From Photobacterium obscurum (lineage in GTDB: Bacteria; Pseudomonadota; Gammaproteobacteria; Enterobacterales; Vibrionaceae), in contig NZ_JAKRRW010000002.1 in NCBI RefSeq assembly GCF_026191635.1, positions 310,001-374,000 of the forward strand: a stretch of DNA of 64,000 bases, given 5' to 3'. Shown in pieces: positions 54,270-63,607 of this stretch; within the stretch, counting starts at the first letter, position 1, and the number at the start of each line of letters is the position of its first letter. The notes beneath the pieces were generated by a model. That model was not told the origin of the DNA, did no database searches, and saw only the letters and a list, made by a program, of their open reading frames with translations. The position numbers were made by a program, and so were the translations under genes.

Positions 54270-56648
54270 ATGCCACAGACCTTACCCATTGACTCCCTCA
54301 AAGAAACATTTCTTTCTCAGTTAGCACATCAGCACTTGGTTGTTGAAGCCGAGACCGGTTCGGGTAAATCGACTCGTTTGCCGGTGTGGGCGGCGGAAAA
54401 GGGAAGGGTGCTGGTTATCGAACCAAGGCGTGTGGCATGTACATCGTTGGCAGAGTACGTCGCCGAACAGGCGGGCGAGCAACTCGGCGAAGGAATTGGA
54501 TACGCGATACGGTTTGATAACCAGTTTAATGAACATAGCCGCATTATCTTTGTCACGCCCGGGGTCGCCTTGCGTTGGTTGAGCGAAGATCAGCTTGCCA
54601 CATTTGATACTGTGATTATCGATGAATTTCATGAGCGGCGTTGGGATACAGATTTGTTGCTGGCGTTGCTTATGAAGCTCAATAAGCACCGGCTGGTGGC
54701 GACCTCAGCAACAATGGATGGCCAGCGGTTATCAGACTATCTCGGCGCTTATAGACTGCAATCCGAGGGGAGAACGTTTTCTGTTGATGTCTCACACTCT
54801 GCTAGCGATAGTCGCAACATGCCGGACATTCGTGGCCTTGAAACTAAAATTCGTAACGCAATTCTAACGGCTTATCAGCAGCATCAGGATATTTTGGTAT
54901 TCTTGCCGGGCCGAAAAGAAATCTCGCAATGTGAATCCCAGTTAAAACAGGTATTCAATGAACAGATTACTTTGGATTTAATGGATGTTATTCCGCTGCA
55001 TGCCTCGGTATCGGATGATGAAAGGCATCGAGCGTTAACCGAAAGCAATAAGCAACGAATTATCCTGGCTACGAATGTGGCGGAAACATCTTTAACCATT
55101 CCCGGCGTTACTTTGATTGTTGATACCGGCCTTGAACGCCGAACACATCAGCGTAACGGTCGGACTGTGCTGGGGCTTCATGCAATATCGAGAGCCAGTG
55201 CCGAGCAACGTAAGGGGCGAGCCGGTCGTGTGAGCGAAGGCAACTGTATTCGTTTATATGGTAAAGCAGCACCGCTTGAACTGCTGACCCCTCCGGAATT
55301 GCATCGTGAAGAGCTGGTTGAACCGATGCTCGCGGCGGCCTGCTGTGGCTATACGTTCGAAGAGTTGGACTTTATCGATGATCTACCATCACAAACGGTA
55401 GACCAAGCCAAAGACAAACTCAGGCAAATGCGGGCGATAGATGAGCGTGGGACAGTAACCGAGCATGGTCGTCTGTTGTATCCGCTACCGATAGACACCT
55501 TGTTTGCCCATTTAATCACGGTGATGCCAGATAAGGCGAGTCAGGAAGCCATGGTGGATTTATCTGCTGCCCTGAGTGTTCCGCAACGACTTTGGCAGTT
55601 GCCAAGCAATGAAGAAAAGCGCGAGCAACTGACCAAGTGGCAACCAGTTTCCTGTGATGCCATGACACTTATTAAGTTACTTCGTGAGCCTACGCCAGAA
55701 TGCCTGAACGTTGATCCTTTGGTATTAAAAGAGGCGCGACAACTTTCAGAACAGATACGTGAAGCATTAACTTTGCCCCAGCTTGAAGTTGCAACATCTG
55801 TGCGTCGTGAGCCGTGGTTGGAGGCGGTAATGAAAGCCGCGCCGGAATTGGTGTTCGTCCGAAGGGAAAAGCGTCGCCAGGCTCTGGGGAATGGTTTTTG
55901 TGAGGTTAGTATCGGTCGGGATAGCCGTTATACCGATGATGCAGAAGCCGCGATTGTGTTTGATCAGTTTGCGTTGCCGGGCAAGGGCGTGAAACAGAAT
56001 CTCGTATTGGCAACCTGTGTGTCATCGATTAAGTTAGAGCAACTCGTGGTGTTAGGTTTTGGTGAAGAAGCCATGGGACAAACTCAGGTTACGGACCAAG
56101 GTTGCATGGTTGAAACCCAGAGAGTCTATGCCGGGCGAGTGATCCATTCGCAATGGATGAAGCCTCATGGTGAATCTGCACGAGATACGTTGGTTTCGAT
56201 GATCATGCAAGGGACTGTCTTGCCCGGACTGGCTGATAAACTGTCTGCGGATATCCACCAGTGGAATTTGTATCTAGCATTGGGGCGATATCAACCTGAG
56301 GTGTGTTCTCTAGTTGAACATACAGTAGAAATGTCTGATTGGCTCAGTGAACAATTGGATGCTTTAGGCGTTGAATCGGCAGAGGATCTTGAGCTGTTTA
56401 CCGCCGAAGATTTTGTATTTGACGGTATACCGAGCTGGGAGCGCGAAGATTTTGATTTGGCGTTTCCTTATCAGGTAGTACTGACCGACCTTACCATGCG
56501 CATTGAATACCATATTAAGCGCAAGTTGGTGACCGCCGTGCACCATAGTGGTAAACGCAAAGCGGATCCAAAACGCTGGGAACTACCGCGTTGGCAGGGC
56601 TGGAAAATACAGTACCGAAAAGCAAGCCGGACGATTGATATTAAGTGA
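54270..56648 (+). CDS. HrpB-like DEAH-type ATP-dependent helicase
   Basis: A 792-residue helicase with the layout of HrpB. Motif I GSGKST is at 30-35, motif Ia IEPRRVAC, motif II DEFH at 118-121 (instead of DEAH), motif III SAT at 146-148, motif V ATNVAETSLTIPGV and motif VI QRKGRAGR. The C-terminal half has the helicase-associated and HrpB-type domains. E. coli HrpB has about 809-820 residues. The role of HrpB is poorly known. It lies 97 bp after the helical-bundle gene, on the same strand as the beta-CASP nuclease. Confidence 0.88.
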   Translation: MPQTLPIDSLKETFLSQLAHQHLVVEAETGSGKSTRLPVWAAEKGRVLVIEPRRVACTSLAEYVAEQAGEQLGEGIGYAIRFDNQFNEHSRIIFVTPGVALRWLSEDQLATFDTVIIDEFHERRWDTDLLLALLMKLNKHRLVATSATMDGQRLSDYLGAYRLQSEGRTFSVDVSHSASDSRNMPDIRGLETKIRNAILTAYQQHQDILVFLPGRKEISQCESQLKQVFNEQITLDLMDVIPLHASVSDDERHRALTESNKQRIILATNVAETSLTIPGVTLIVDTGLERRTHQRNGRTVLGLHAISRASAEQRKGRAGRVSEGNCIRLYGKAAPLELLTPPELHREELVEPMLAAACCGYTFEELDFIDDLPSQTVDQAKDKLRQMRAIDERGTVTEHGRLLYPLPIDTLFAHLITVMPDKASQEAMVDLSAALSVPQRLWQLPSNEEKREQLTKWQPVSCDAMTLIKLLREPTPECLNVDPLVLKEARQLSEQIREALTLPQLEVATSVRREPWLEAVMKAAPELVFVRREKRRQALGNGFCEVSIGRDSRYTDDAEAAIVFDQFALPGKGVKQNLVLATCVSSIKLEQLVVLGFGEEAMGQTQVTDQGCMVETQRVYAGRVIHSQWMKPHGESARDTLVSMIMQGTVLPGLADKLSADIHQWNLYLALGRYQPEVCSLVEHTVEMSDWLSEQLDALGVESAEDLELFTAEDFVFDGIPSWEREDFDLAFPYQVVLTDLTMRIEYHIKRKLVTAVHHSGKRKADPKRWELPRWQGWKIQYRKASRTIDIK

Positions 56649-56691
56649 TATATCCAAGCGACTGTATTTTTAAATCCACACTTTGAGTATA

Positions 56692-56736
56692 AAAAAGCGA
56701 GCAATTGTTTTTACAGAGTATTGGTCGCTTTTTATG
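56692..56736. terminator. Bidirectional terminator after the HrpB-like gene
   Basis: AAAAAGCGA (56692-56700) pairs with TCGCTTTTT (56725-56733) over a 24-base loop, between two convergent genes. Confidence 0.65.
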
Positions 56737-56770
56737 AGCGTAATTTAGAGAATCTTGGTCGATCATCTTG

Positions 56771-57199
56771 CTAATTCTGAATCACAATATTCTCTTGTGG
56801 TAATTTAATGATTTTTCGGAAAGGAAGATGCGTGCCGTCGAAATGCCAAGCCTCAACAAGGATGCTAGATAATCCTGATGTAGCCGTAAACTTCCCATTA
56901 AATTGTCCATTGTTGAGTTCACCGGCAATAATGCGACTGCTGGTATCAGCAATAATGTCTCCATTGAGGGTAACGGTGGGATTACCATAAACGCTTAAGT
57001 ACATTGGGTCAGTTGTACTGAGGTCAATATTTAAGTTAACGGCATAGGACGTTCTTAAATTGAAGCCATCAGGAATAATAATTTGATCAAAGGTTGTAGT
57101 GCTGTCACCACTATCATTACTTGAATTATCCCCTGAGCTGCCTCCGCCACAGCCAGAAAGAGCCAATGACGTGATAAACATAAATAATAGGTATTTCAT
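56771..57199 (-). CDS. Small predicted lipoprotein, partner of the LruC protein
   Basis: A 142-residue lipoprotein. The signal peptide MKYLLFMFITSLALSGC has a lipobox with Cys17. A Ser/Asn/Gly/Asp-rich spacer leads to a beta-rich domain (SYAVNLNIDLSTTDPMYLSVY, VTLNGDIIA). It starts 33 bp after the LruC-domain gene on the same strand, so the two form a probable operon. I know no family for it. Confidence 0.78.
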   Translation of the reverse strand: MKYLLFMFITSLALSGCGGGSSGDNSSNDSGDSTTTFDQIIIPDGFNLRTSYAVNLNIDLSTTDPMYLSVYGNPTVTLNGDIIADTSSRIIAGELNNGQFNGKFTATSGLSSILVEAWHFDGTHLPFRKIIKLPQENIVIQN

Positions 57200-57232
57200 A
57201 TTCTATTCCTTCGAGTCAATGAAAGAAGCGAC

Positions 57233-59401
57233 TTACTGGAAAAGTTTACTGATGACGGCTTTTGTACGTTTATGCCAGTCGGTATTTTGGCTTCCCCCTG
57301 AGTTGGCAAATTCAGCCAATTCAGGATATGCCTGCAACACATCAATGCGTTCGGACGGATGATCCCAGTTGCTGTCGATAACAAGCCCCCACGGGGTACC
57401 ATTTTCGCCCCGGAAACTATCACAGTCGGGTCCCGGGCAGTTGCTGCTACTGTAGATAGATTTATCTTCTTGGGTTGAGAAGAATTGCTCTGAAGCGAGG
57501 GAGGTCACGCTGTCACCTTTGAGGTGAATTTCAAGAGCACGTCCTGGAAATTCCATGCTGAAATTGTCACCATGGTAACGGCCTTCAGGTGAAAAGATGA
57601 AAGGGTTCAGTGGCATGTCTGGCCCTGTTGAAATAGGGCTTGTTAATGGAATACTGGCAACAAAACTGAATTGATCTGCGGCATCCTTGGTACAACCTCG
57701 CCACACCCGATAGAATTTACCACTGTTCCCGGAACATTCCGGTGGTGTAAATTCATTTTTTAGGTTATTTGAGATTAAAGCGACGGCGAATTCTTGTCCT
57801 TCTTCAATAATGGATGTGTTATGAAGTGTCTTGTCGTTGACAACAAGTTTAGCAAGATCAGCATCAACTATAGAGCGAGAAATATTGTCTAGTTGAACGG
57901 CAAAGCCATTAGCAAAGCTTGCGCCATAGGCTTGAAGCTTACCGTGGATGTCATAGCGGATAATATTGCCAGCTTGGTTAGATATGGTATCGACACGGTA
58001 AAATATGACGACATCATTAAAATCGTAATCTCCTTTGGCAGGCCAGTTGTCTTCATAGGCCAGCGTAACCCAAGTGCCTTCACCCGGATAATAATTATGA
58101 GTGAGGCTTTGCTCCTCTATGGTGACAGGGTAGTCTTCAACTTCTCCGTATGTGATCCCGCCGAAATAGTTTAGTCCGGCATCTTTCCCGATTCTAAAGC
58201 GGGCCCAGGTTGTACCCGGCTTGGCATCTTCTGGAACTCGAACTTTTAATGTGTGTGAGCCAGGAAACAGGTACTCGTCAGTGATCGCTTGTTCGTTGTC
58301 ACCATTAAATGTGTTATCGCCGTCCCAGTCAAACCAACCACTAACATATCCAACCGCTTCTCCGCCGATGGTGATATTGATCAGAACATCAGAACCCTGT
58401 TTGAAGTCGGTAGCGAATGAAATCCCGTCTTCATCATCTGGGCTACCGTTATTATCGTCTGAACTCGGAGAGATGGCGGCAATACTTTCGCTGTCAATTT
58501 GTGCACCAAAGTATAAGTTTGGGCCGATAAAGTGCCTTGGCCCATTTTCTTCCAGCGATGTTTTGTAACTGTCGGGAGCATCGCCAAAATCAGTATTTGA
58601 TGAGGTGACAAGGGCGCTGGCGCAACGGGCTCCGTCATTTTTGTTTGATGATGGCCCACTGGCAAAAAATTCTGCTGTTGATTCAATTGCTCCTAAATCT
58701 CGCAGATCAAGGCGGTAAATTTTACCGTCATGATTGTTGCTGATATACATGAATCCGGATTTATCAAAATACTGAGCACCGAATGTTGTCTTACCGGATA
58801 AGCCCGTTGAACCGATTTTAGTTGCATTGGCATTGCCTGAGCTGTCAAAGCTGAAGAGATAGAGGTCATTGTTGGTATTTTCAACGGCAAACAGCTCGCC
58901 TGTATCTGGATAGAAGGCAAAATCAGTGAGCGTTAAAGTAGCCTCTGATGCCGTCATAATGGTAGTCGCAACAAGATTATCGTCACCCTGGCTCAAATCG
59001 ATTTTGAACATACCAGAGCCTTTTAAATACAGGTAATAAGTATTATCAAAAATGTCACCAACAAAAAAACTTTTGTTTGCCGGTAAGCCTGATTGTACCG
59101 TTAGATCTTCGACTTGGTACGCTTGGTTGATGCGGGTTATGGTTTTAGGCGCTTTATTCCAACCGTATATATAGCGGTCGGTTTCATTAAACCCAACGGC
59201 ATTGATTACTCCGCCAGCTCCTGTGTCGGTACTAACAATATGATAATTACCTGTAGCGAGATCAACGGCATAGACATTGGCGGGCTCTCCTTGAAATAGG
59301 AAGGCTTCTGTTGGGCAGCCATTAAACGGTGAGGCTGCAATGACGGTCAGAGGTGAGAACAAAACGATCGAAGATAATATTAAGCGCTTAAGTCTATTCA
59401 T
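57233..59401 (-). CDS. Secreted LruC- and GEVED-domain protein
   Basis: A 722-residue exported protein with signal peptide LILSSIVLFSPLTVIA. The N-terminal half (about 25-265) is a beta-propeller-like repeat region (NVYAVDLATGNYHIV, DLYLFSFDSSG). A GEVED domain follows (DFGDAPDSY ... ITYGEVEDYPVTI, about 270-435), then a LruC domain recognised by AYEDNWPAKGDYDFNDVVIFYR. Both domain types occur in large surface and secreted proteins of marine bacteria, mostly without known function. It forms an operon with a small lipoprotein. No sorting signal is seen. Confidence 0.85.
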   Translation of the reverse strand: MNRLKRLILSSIVLFSPLTVIAASPFNGCPTEAFLFQGEPANVYAVDLATGNYHIVSTDTGAGGVINAVGFNETDRYIYGWNKAPKTITRINQAYQVEDLTVQSGLPANKSFFVGDIFDNTYYLYLKGSGMFKIDLSQGDDNLVATTIMTASEATLTLTDFAFYPDTGELFAVENTNNDLYLFSFDSSGNANATKIGSTGLSGKTTFGAQYFDKSGFMYISNNHDGKIYRLDLRDLGAIESTAEFFASGPSSNKNDGARCASALVTSSNTDFGDAPDSYKTSLEENGPRHFIGPNLYFGAQIDSESIAAISPSSDDNNGSPDDEDGISFATDFKQGSDVLINITIGGEAVGYVSGWFDWDGDNTFNGDNEQAITDEYLFPGSHTLKVRVPEDAKPGTTWARFRIGKDAGLNYFGGITYGEVEDYPVTIEEQSLTHNYYPGEGTWVTLAYEDNWPAKGDYDFNDVVIFYRVDTISNQAGNIIRYDIHGKLQAYGASFANGFAVQLDNISRSIVDADLAKLVVNDKTLHNTSIIEEGQEFAVALISNNLKNEFTPPECSGNSGKFYRVWRGCTKDAADQFSFVASIPLTSPISTGPDMPLNPFIFSPEGRYHGDNFSMEFPGRALEIHLKGDSVTSLASEQFFSTQEDKSIYSSSNCPGPDCDSFRGENGTPWGLVIDSNWDHPSERIDVLQAYPELAEFANSGGSQNTDWHKRTKAVISKLFQ

Positions 59402-59768
59402 ATGGCTGCCACTCTTCCTGCTTAGTTATATTACTGGGCAGTACAAGAACAAGGCCAATAGTCATCGCGATGTATATACTATGATAATTACTTTAATTTC
59501 AGTGGCTTATACATTATTAAATGTGATGGGTTAAGGTGGTTAGTTTGCAAAGTTATTGAATTAATAGTTGTTTATTGCAATTTGAGAACGAAAGCGAAAA
59601 AAATTTGGGCAGGACTATCCTCCAAGTAATTAAAGGCGGTTTGTATTAAGCCTCGGAAACAAGAGTAATTATTGATGTGCACGGTTATAACGCTCCTCTT
59701 TGAAGAGGAGCATGATTAATGACTGTAGAGGCCGTTATTAATTGACCTGACGGAGAGGGGGGTATTGA
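59402..59768. other. 367-bp intergenic region
   Basis: No gene seen. It contains the LruC promoter and the space behind the TerB-like gene. A TTAATT-rich stretch near 59500-59580 shows nothing I can name. Confidence 0.45.
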
Positions 59769-60230
59769 TTAGTTTTGGTTTAGCTGTTTTTGCACGGATA
59801 ATTTTGCTCGAATGAACTCGGAATGATCGACATATATTAACTCGGCAACTTGGCGAATGACGGCTTCTTCATGTGGGTCAAGTATATTGTCAGCATACGC
59901 GACCTGCCACATGGCCTTGATAAGCTGGTAGCGTTGTTCTGGCTCTAGGCTACGAAGTTTGGTGGTGAACTCATACAGGGACACAGACTGATTGCTTTGC
60001 TGCATTGCACGTGACAGCAGGGATTTAGCCTGGTCACGGTCGATTTCTAATAAATTAACTAATAGATGGATTTTTGCCGTTTCCTCTCGTGGGTCAATGG
60101 TACGATCTGCATTAGCAACTTCGCACAGCAGCGAAGCCATAGCCAGATTTATCGCGGGGGTATCAACCGCACCGCCATCCGTACCCTCATGCATAACTTG
60201 TCTAAATAAAGTACGTAACTGTGTAAACAT
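59769..60230 (-). CDS. TerB-family protein
   Basis: A 153-residue helical cytosolic protein with the two acidic TerB motifs, ANADRTIDPREE and AYADNILDPHEEAVIRQVAELI, which bind metal in the tellurite-resistance family. It is a stand-alone TerB-like protein as found in many proteobacteria; tellurite resistance is not implied, since no other ter gene is here. Function unknown. Confidence 0.87.
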   Translation of the reverse strand: MFTQLRTLFRQVMHEGTDGGAVDTPAINLAMASLLCEVANADRTIDPREETAKIHLLVNLLEIDRDQAKSLLSRAMQQSNQSVSLYEFTTKLRSLEPEQRYQLIKAMWQVAYADNILDPHEEAVIRQVAELIYVDHSEFIRAKLSVQKQLNQN

Positions 60231-60375
60231 GCAGTGCCTCTTGGTAAAACAACATCATTCTTACTAATTGTGGATTAGCGTTCGATAAATCAAGGTCGAA
60301 GCTATTGCTTTAATACTGAGACCTCAATTTACCTCGACTTGTTCCGTAATACTCGATTTACGATATTAGTTTCCA

Positions 60376-61230
60376 TCAATATTTAAATCGCTGGCGGAAC
60401 TCTCTTGGTGTAAGAGAGCTCCATTTCTTGAAACGAGTACTAAAGTTGGCTGGATTGGGGTAGCCGCTGAGTTCGCAAATATGCTGGATCGGCCATTCGG
60501 TTGAACTCAGTAAGCGTGCGGCATATTCCATCCGTAAGCGAGTCAGGTGGGCCATAGGACCATGGCCATAGTATTGCTGACATAAACGATGAAAATGTGC
60601 CTCCGAGCAGGGGTGTAATGCAGCTAGCTCCGACACTTGCCAGTTTCGGTGAAACTGCTCTTGTGCCCGCTCAAAGACTTTATCTAGCCGCTGAAGTGAG
60701 GTGGGGCAAGAAGTTGGCAGGCGATGGGAGACTAACAACCTGATCTGTTCAACCAGATTTTCGCCTAACTCGTGACCAACGGGGTAGGGAAGCGACATTG
60801 ATTGATGCAGGCAGTCGATCGTTTGCCTGAGCAAGTCTGCACAACGGGTATCACTGTAGGTAATCTCGTGTGGCAGAGTGTTTTCCCATACCCCCTCAGA
60901 AGCAAGCATAACCCAAGCGACATCCCAACTTTCACTGTCATTATCTTCAATATCGATTCCGAACCCGTTCTCGTAACCTGGAGGAACATATATCACGCTG
61001 TTTGGCACGAGCTGCCATTTTCTTGATGGGGTATCTAGCCATCCTTTGCCACAACAAGTGAAAAGCAGCATATGCATATTGGGGTTACGACGATAAATGG
61101 TGAAACTGTCACGGGCGTAATTTATCCCGCACTGGACAATCTGGTGCTTTTCCAGCGCGACGAGTTGAGCCTGGTCAACGATCGTTGATCGGCATTGATC
61201 GGATATTTCAAAATATTCAGGCCATCCCAT
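60376..61230 (-). CDS. AraC-family regulator, divergent from MATE exporter
   Basis: A 284-residue regulator. An N-terminal cupin-like ligand domain (PNSVIYVPPGYENGFGI) precedes the two helix-turn-helix units (WQVSELAALHPCSEAHFHRL and WPIQHICELSGYPNPANFS, about 195-280). It is divergent from the MATE exporter gene with a 129-bp spacer, so it probably controls that gene. The ligand is unknown. Confidence 0.9.
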   Translation of the reverse strand: MGWPEYFEISDQCRSTIVDQAQLVALEKHQIVQCGINYARDSFTIYRRNPNMHMLLFTCCGKGWLDTPSRKWQLVPNSVIYVPPGYENGFGIDIEDNDSESWDVAWVMLASEGVWENTLPHEITYSDTRCADLLRQTIDCLHQSMSLPYPVGHELGENLVEQIRLLVSHRLPTSCPTSLQRLDKVFERAQEQFHRNWQVSELAALHPCSEAHFHRLCQQYYGHGPMAHLTRLRMEYAARLLSSTEWPIQHICELSGYPNPANFSTRFKKWSSLTPREFRQRFKY

Positions 61231-61359
61231 GACAGTTCATTCAACCCTTGAACTTAATATTGATAGTTTTGCAAAAGTTTTTAAGAGGCTAGCATAAGTT
61301 GTTTTTTGTCTTTAAGCGTATGATCTCTGTCACATTCAAAAATAATAAAGGAGGCAAAT

Positions 61360-62766
61360 ATGCAAAACTGGCGAAACTCTGCTGACAAAGACTTCTGGCA
61401 AAAAACTTGGCGCTTGGCGATCCCCGTATCAATGCAATCCATGCTATTTGCCATCCTGGGCTTAGTGGATGTCATGATGGTTTCCAAGCTCGGCGAAGCC
61501 CAGGTGGCTGCTGTTGGTGTTGGTAACCGGATCTTCTTTTTCAACCTGCTGCTGATTGTCGGTGTGAGTGGGGCTGTTGGTGTGTTGGCTGCGCAGTTTT
61601 ATGGTGCAGGAAGAATGGATGGGGTTAGACGTACACTACTGCAATCATGGCTATGTGCGGTGATTTTTACCATCCCGTTTGCACTGCTTTATCGTTTTTC
61701 TCCGGCTGCACTGGTGAGTTTTGTCACCGATGAACCGGCGTTCGTAGAGCATGCAACCAGCTATCTGTTAGTGTGTGGCTGGAGTATCATCTTTACCGCT
61801 ATCGTCGTGCCATTGGAGTCGGCATTACGAGCGGTTGGCGAAGCCAAAATGCCGACCATCGTTGGACTGGTTGCCGTACTAGTCAATGCGGCTTTGAATG
61901 CACTGCTTATTTTTGGGTTATACGGTTTTCCTGAAATGGGAGTTGCGGGTGCGGCGCTGGGCACTACAATTTCACGTGGTATACAGACGGTGCTCTTGGT
62001 TGCCGTTGCCTACTGGAAATATATTGCTATTTTCCCAAAGGTTTCAGATGTTGATGCTGCGGCTGATCCGAAGGCGCGAAAAAAGTATATGTCTGTTGCC
62101 TTACCCATGATTATTCATGATGGCGGCTGGGCCATGGGCTTACTGGTGTATAACTACATTATCGGTCAGCTAGGTGTTTCTGAGTTGGCGATTATAAGTT
62201 TGCTCTCTCCTATTGAAGGGATGTTGATTTCGGGCTTTATCGGGTTTGCTGTGGCCGCATCGACCATTCTTGGGCACGAGCTGGGGGCCGAGAATTTCCA
62301 GCGTGCTTGGCATCAGTCTTGGTTATTTATTGGGTTGAGTGCATCCATGGCATTACTACTCGGTATTACAGTTCTGCTGTTCCATGATGGGGTAGGGAGC
62401 TTATTGGCAAAAACGGATACGCCGAACCTAGACATGGCCATTAACGTAACATTGATTATGGCTCTTGGCCTATTCCTCAAGGTTTACAATATGGTTGGTA
62501 TAAGCGGCGTGCTACGAAGTGGAGGCGACATTCGCTACAGTATTTTTATTGACTTGTTTGCTCAGTGGGCGGTCGGTATACCAATTGCTGTACTTACCGG
62601 AATTGTACTTGGTTGGCCATTACATTGGGTGATGTTGGCAATTTTAAGCGAAGAGTTGGTAAAAGTACTGCTTACAACCCACCGGATTAAAGGACGTCAT
62701 TGGCTGACAAATCTCGTGAATGACGAGCCTCAACGAAATGATGAGGAATGTATTGTTTCTGCCTGA
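61360..62766 (+). CDS. MATE-family multidrug/sodium exporter
   Basis: Inner-membrane exporter of 468 residues with twelve predicted helices in two halves, of the NorM/DinF type. The N-terminus KTWRLAIPVSMQSMLFAILGLVDVMM is typical, and PLESALRAVGEAKMPTIVGL and GVLRSGGDIRYS mark the two repeats. AAAGGAGG directly precedes the ATG, a very strong ribosome site. It would export cationic compounds using a Na+ or H+ gradient. It is divergent from an AraC gene. Confidence 0.92.
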   Translation: MQNWRNSADKDFWQKTWRLAIPVSMQSMLFAILGLVDVMMVSKLGEAQVAAVGVGNRIFFFNLLLIVGVSGAVGVLAAQFYGAGRMDGVRRTLLQSWLCAVIFTIPFALLYRFSPAALVSFVTDEPAFVEHATSYLLVCGWSIIFTAIVVPLESALRAVGEAKMPTIVGLVAVLVNAALNALLIFGLYGFPEMGVAGAALGTTISRGIQTVLLVAVAYWKYIAIFPKVSDVDAAADPKARKKYMSVALPMIIHDGGWAMGLLVYNYIIGQLGVSELAIISLLSPIEGMLISGFIGFAVAASTILGHELGAENFQRAWHQSWLFIGLSASMALLLGITVLLFHDGVGSLLAKTDTPNLDMAINVTLIMALGLFLKVYNMVGISGVLRSGGDIRYSIFIDLFAQWAVGIPIAVLTGIVLGWPLHWVMLAILSEELVKVLLTTHRIKGRHWLTNLVNDEPQRNDEECIVSA

Positions 62767-62780
62767 TGGCTTGAAAAATA

Positions 62781-62806
62781 AAAGGGAACCAATATAGGTT
62801 CCCTTT
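62781..62806. terminator. Bidirectional terminator between the MATE and VC2662-like genes
   Basis: A ten-base-pair stem, AAAGGGAACC with GGTTCCCTTT (62781-62790 and 62797-62806), lies between convergent genes; T-rich sequence follows on the minus strand. Confidence 0.85.
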
Positions 62807-62819
62807 GCGATGTATGTGA

Positions 62820-63353
62820 CTAGAAACGAGCGTTGATTAACGGGAAGACTGGAATATCTTTGCTAATAAAAGTACCTGATTTATCGTAGTTGATCAGGCC
62901 AATTTGAACGCCTTTTTCAATACGGTCGGTCGCATTGATGAAGCCAAATTGTAGACCGTTAAGGCGGCCGGTATAGTTGAACGCACCCATCTGCAAGCCA
63001 GTAAATTGGCCAGCATTGTAGTTAACAAAACCAAGATCAGCACCTTTGGCACTGCCATCGTTCCAGTTAGCCAGGCCAAGTTTAACACCTGTTGAATTTC
63101 CCGTTACACGGCTAGCACCGAATAACATACCGAAACTTAGGCCAGAAAAGTTCTCTGTTTCCGATAAGCCAAGAATTGGAACATTCAGGCCGGTAACTTG
63201 AGAAGTTTTACCGTGAAGCAGCGTAGCGCGAATACCCTTAACGTTTCCTTCAGGAAAGTTAGCACCAGGGACTGAAAGTTGCGCTGGTTGCTCAGCGAAA
63301 GCCGGGGCCGCTACAGCTGCTGCGAGCAATAGAGCTGATACAGTTGTTTTCAT
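62820..63353 (-). CDS. Exported VC2662-like repeat protein
   Basis: A 177-residue protein with a clear signal peptide (MKTTVSALLLAAAVAAPAFA). The mature part is built of short beta repeats of the form GxxLGxxNxxxGxxxG (KLGLANWNDG, DLGFVNYNAG, QMGAFNYTG, QFGFINATD, QIGLINYD). This resembles the VC2662 family of Vibrio and would fold as a beta-solenoid or barrel at the outer membrane or periplasm. Some databases label it a PHA synthase, which the sequence does not support. Confidence 0.8.
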   Translation of the reverse strand: MKTTVSALLLAAAVAAPAFAEQPAQLSVPGANFPEGNVKGIRATLLHGKTSQVTGLNVPILGLSETENFSGLSFGMLFGASRVTGNSTGVKLGLANWNDGSAKGADLGFVNYNAGQFTGLQMGAFNYTGRLNGLQFGFINATDRIEKGVQIGLINYDKSGTFISKDIPVFPLINARF

Positions 63354-63607
63354 GGAAAATGACTCATGAGCATAGTTGTTGATTAGAGGGGCTGATTCTA
63401 CGGGAGGGTATGCTGAGCTGGCAATACGTAAAGTCTGTTTAACGTTAGATTAGTTCTCGATTGAATCGTTGATTACCCTTTTTAGGTGCTGTTCTCGTAA
63501 AAGTGTTTTGCCTGCAATCGGTGATTTATCCCGCCTCACCGTGTCCGAATTGTGGTAGAATCCCGCCAGTTTTTATTTAATACCAAGCTGAAATATCAGG
63601 ATTTCCT

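Noticed and set aside
59769..60230. Tellurite-resistance operon
   Set aside because: Only one TerB-like gene is present, without terA, terC, terD or terE nearby.
62820..63353. PHA synthase label for the VC2662-like protein
   Set aside because: It has no alpha/beta hydrolase fold or catalytic lipase-like box; it is a short secreted beta-repeat protein.
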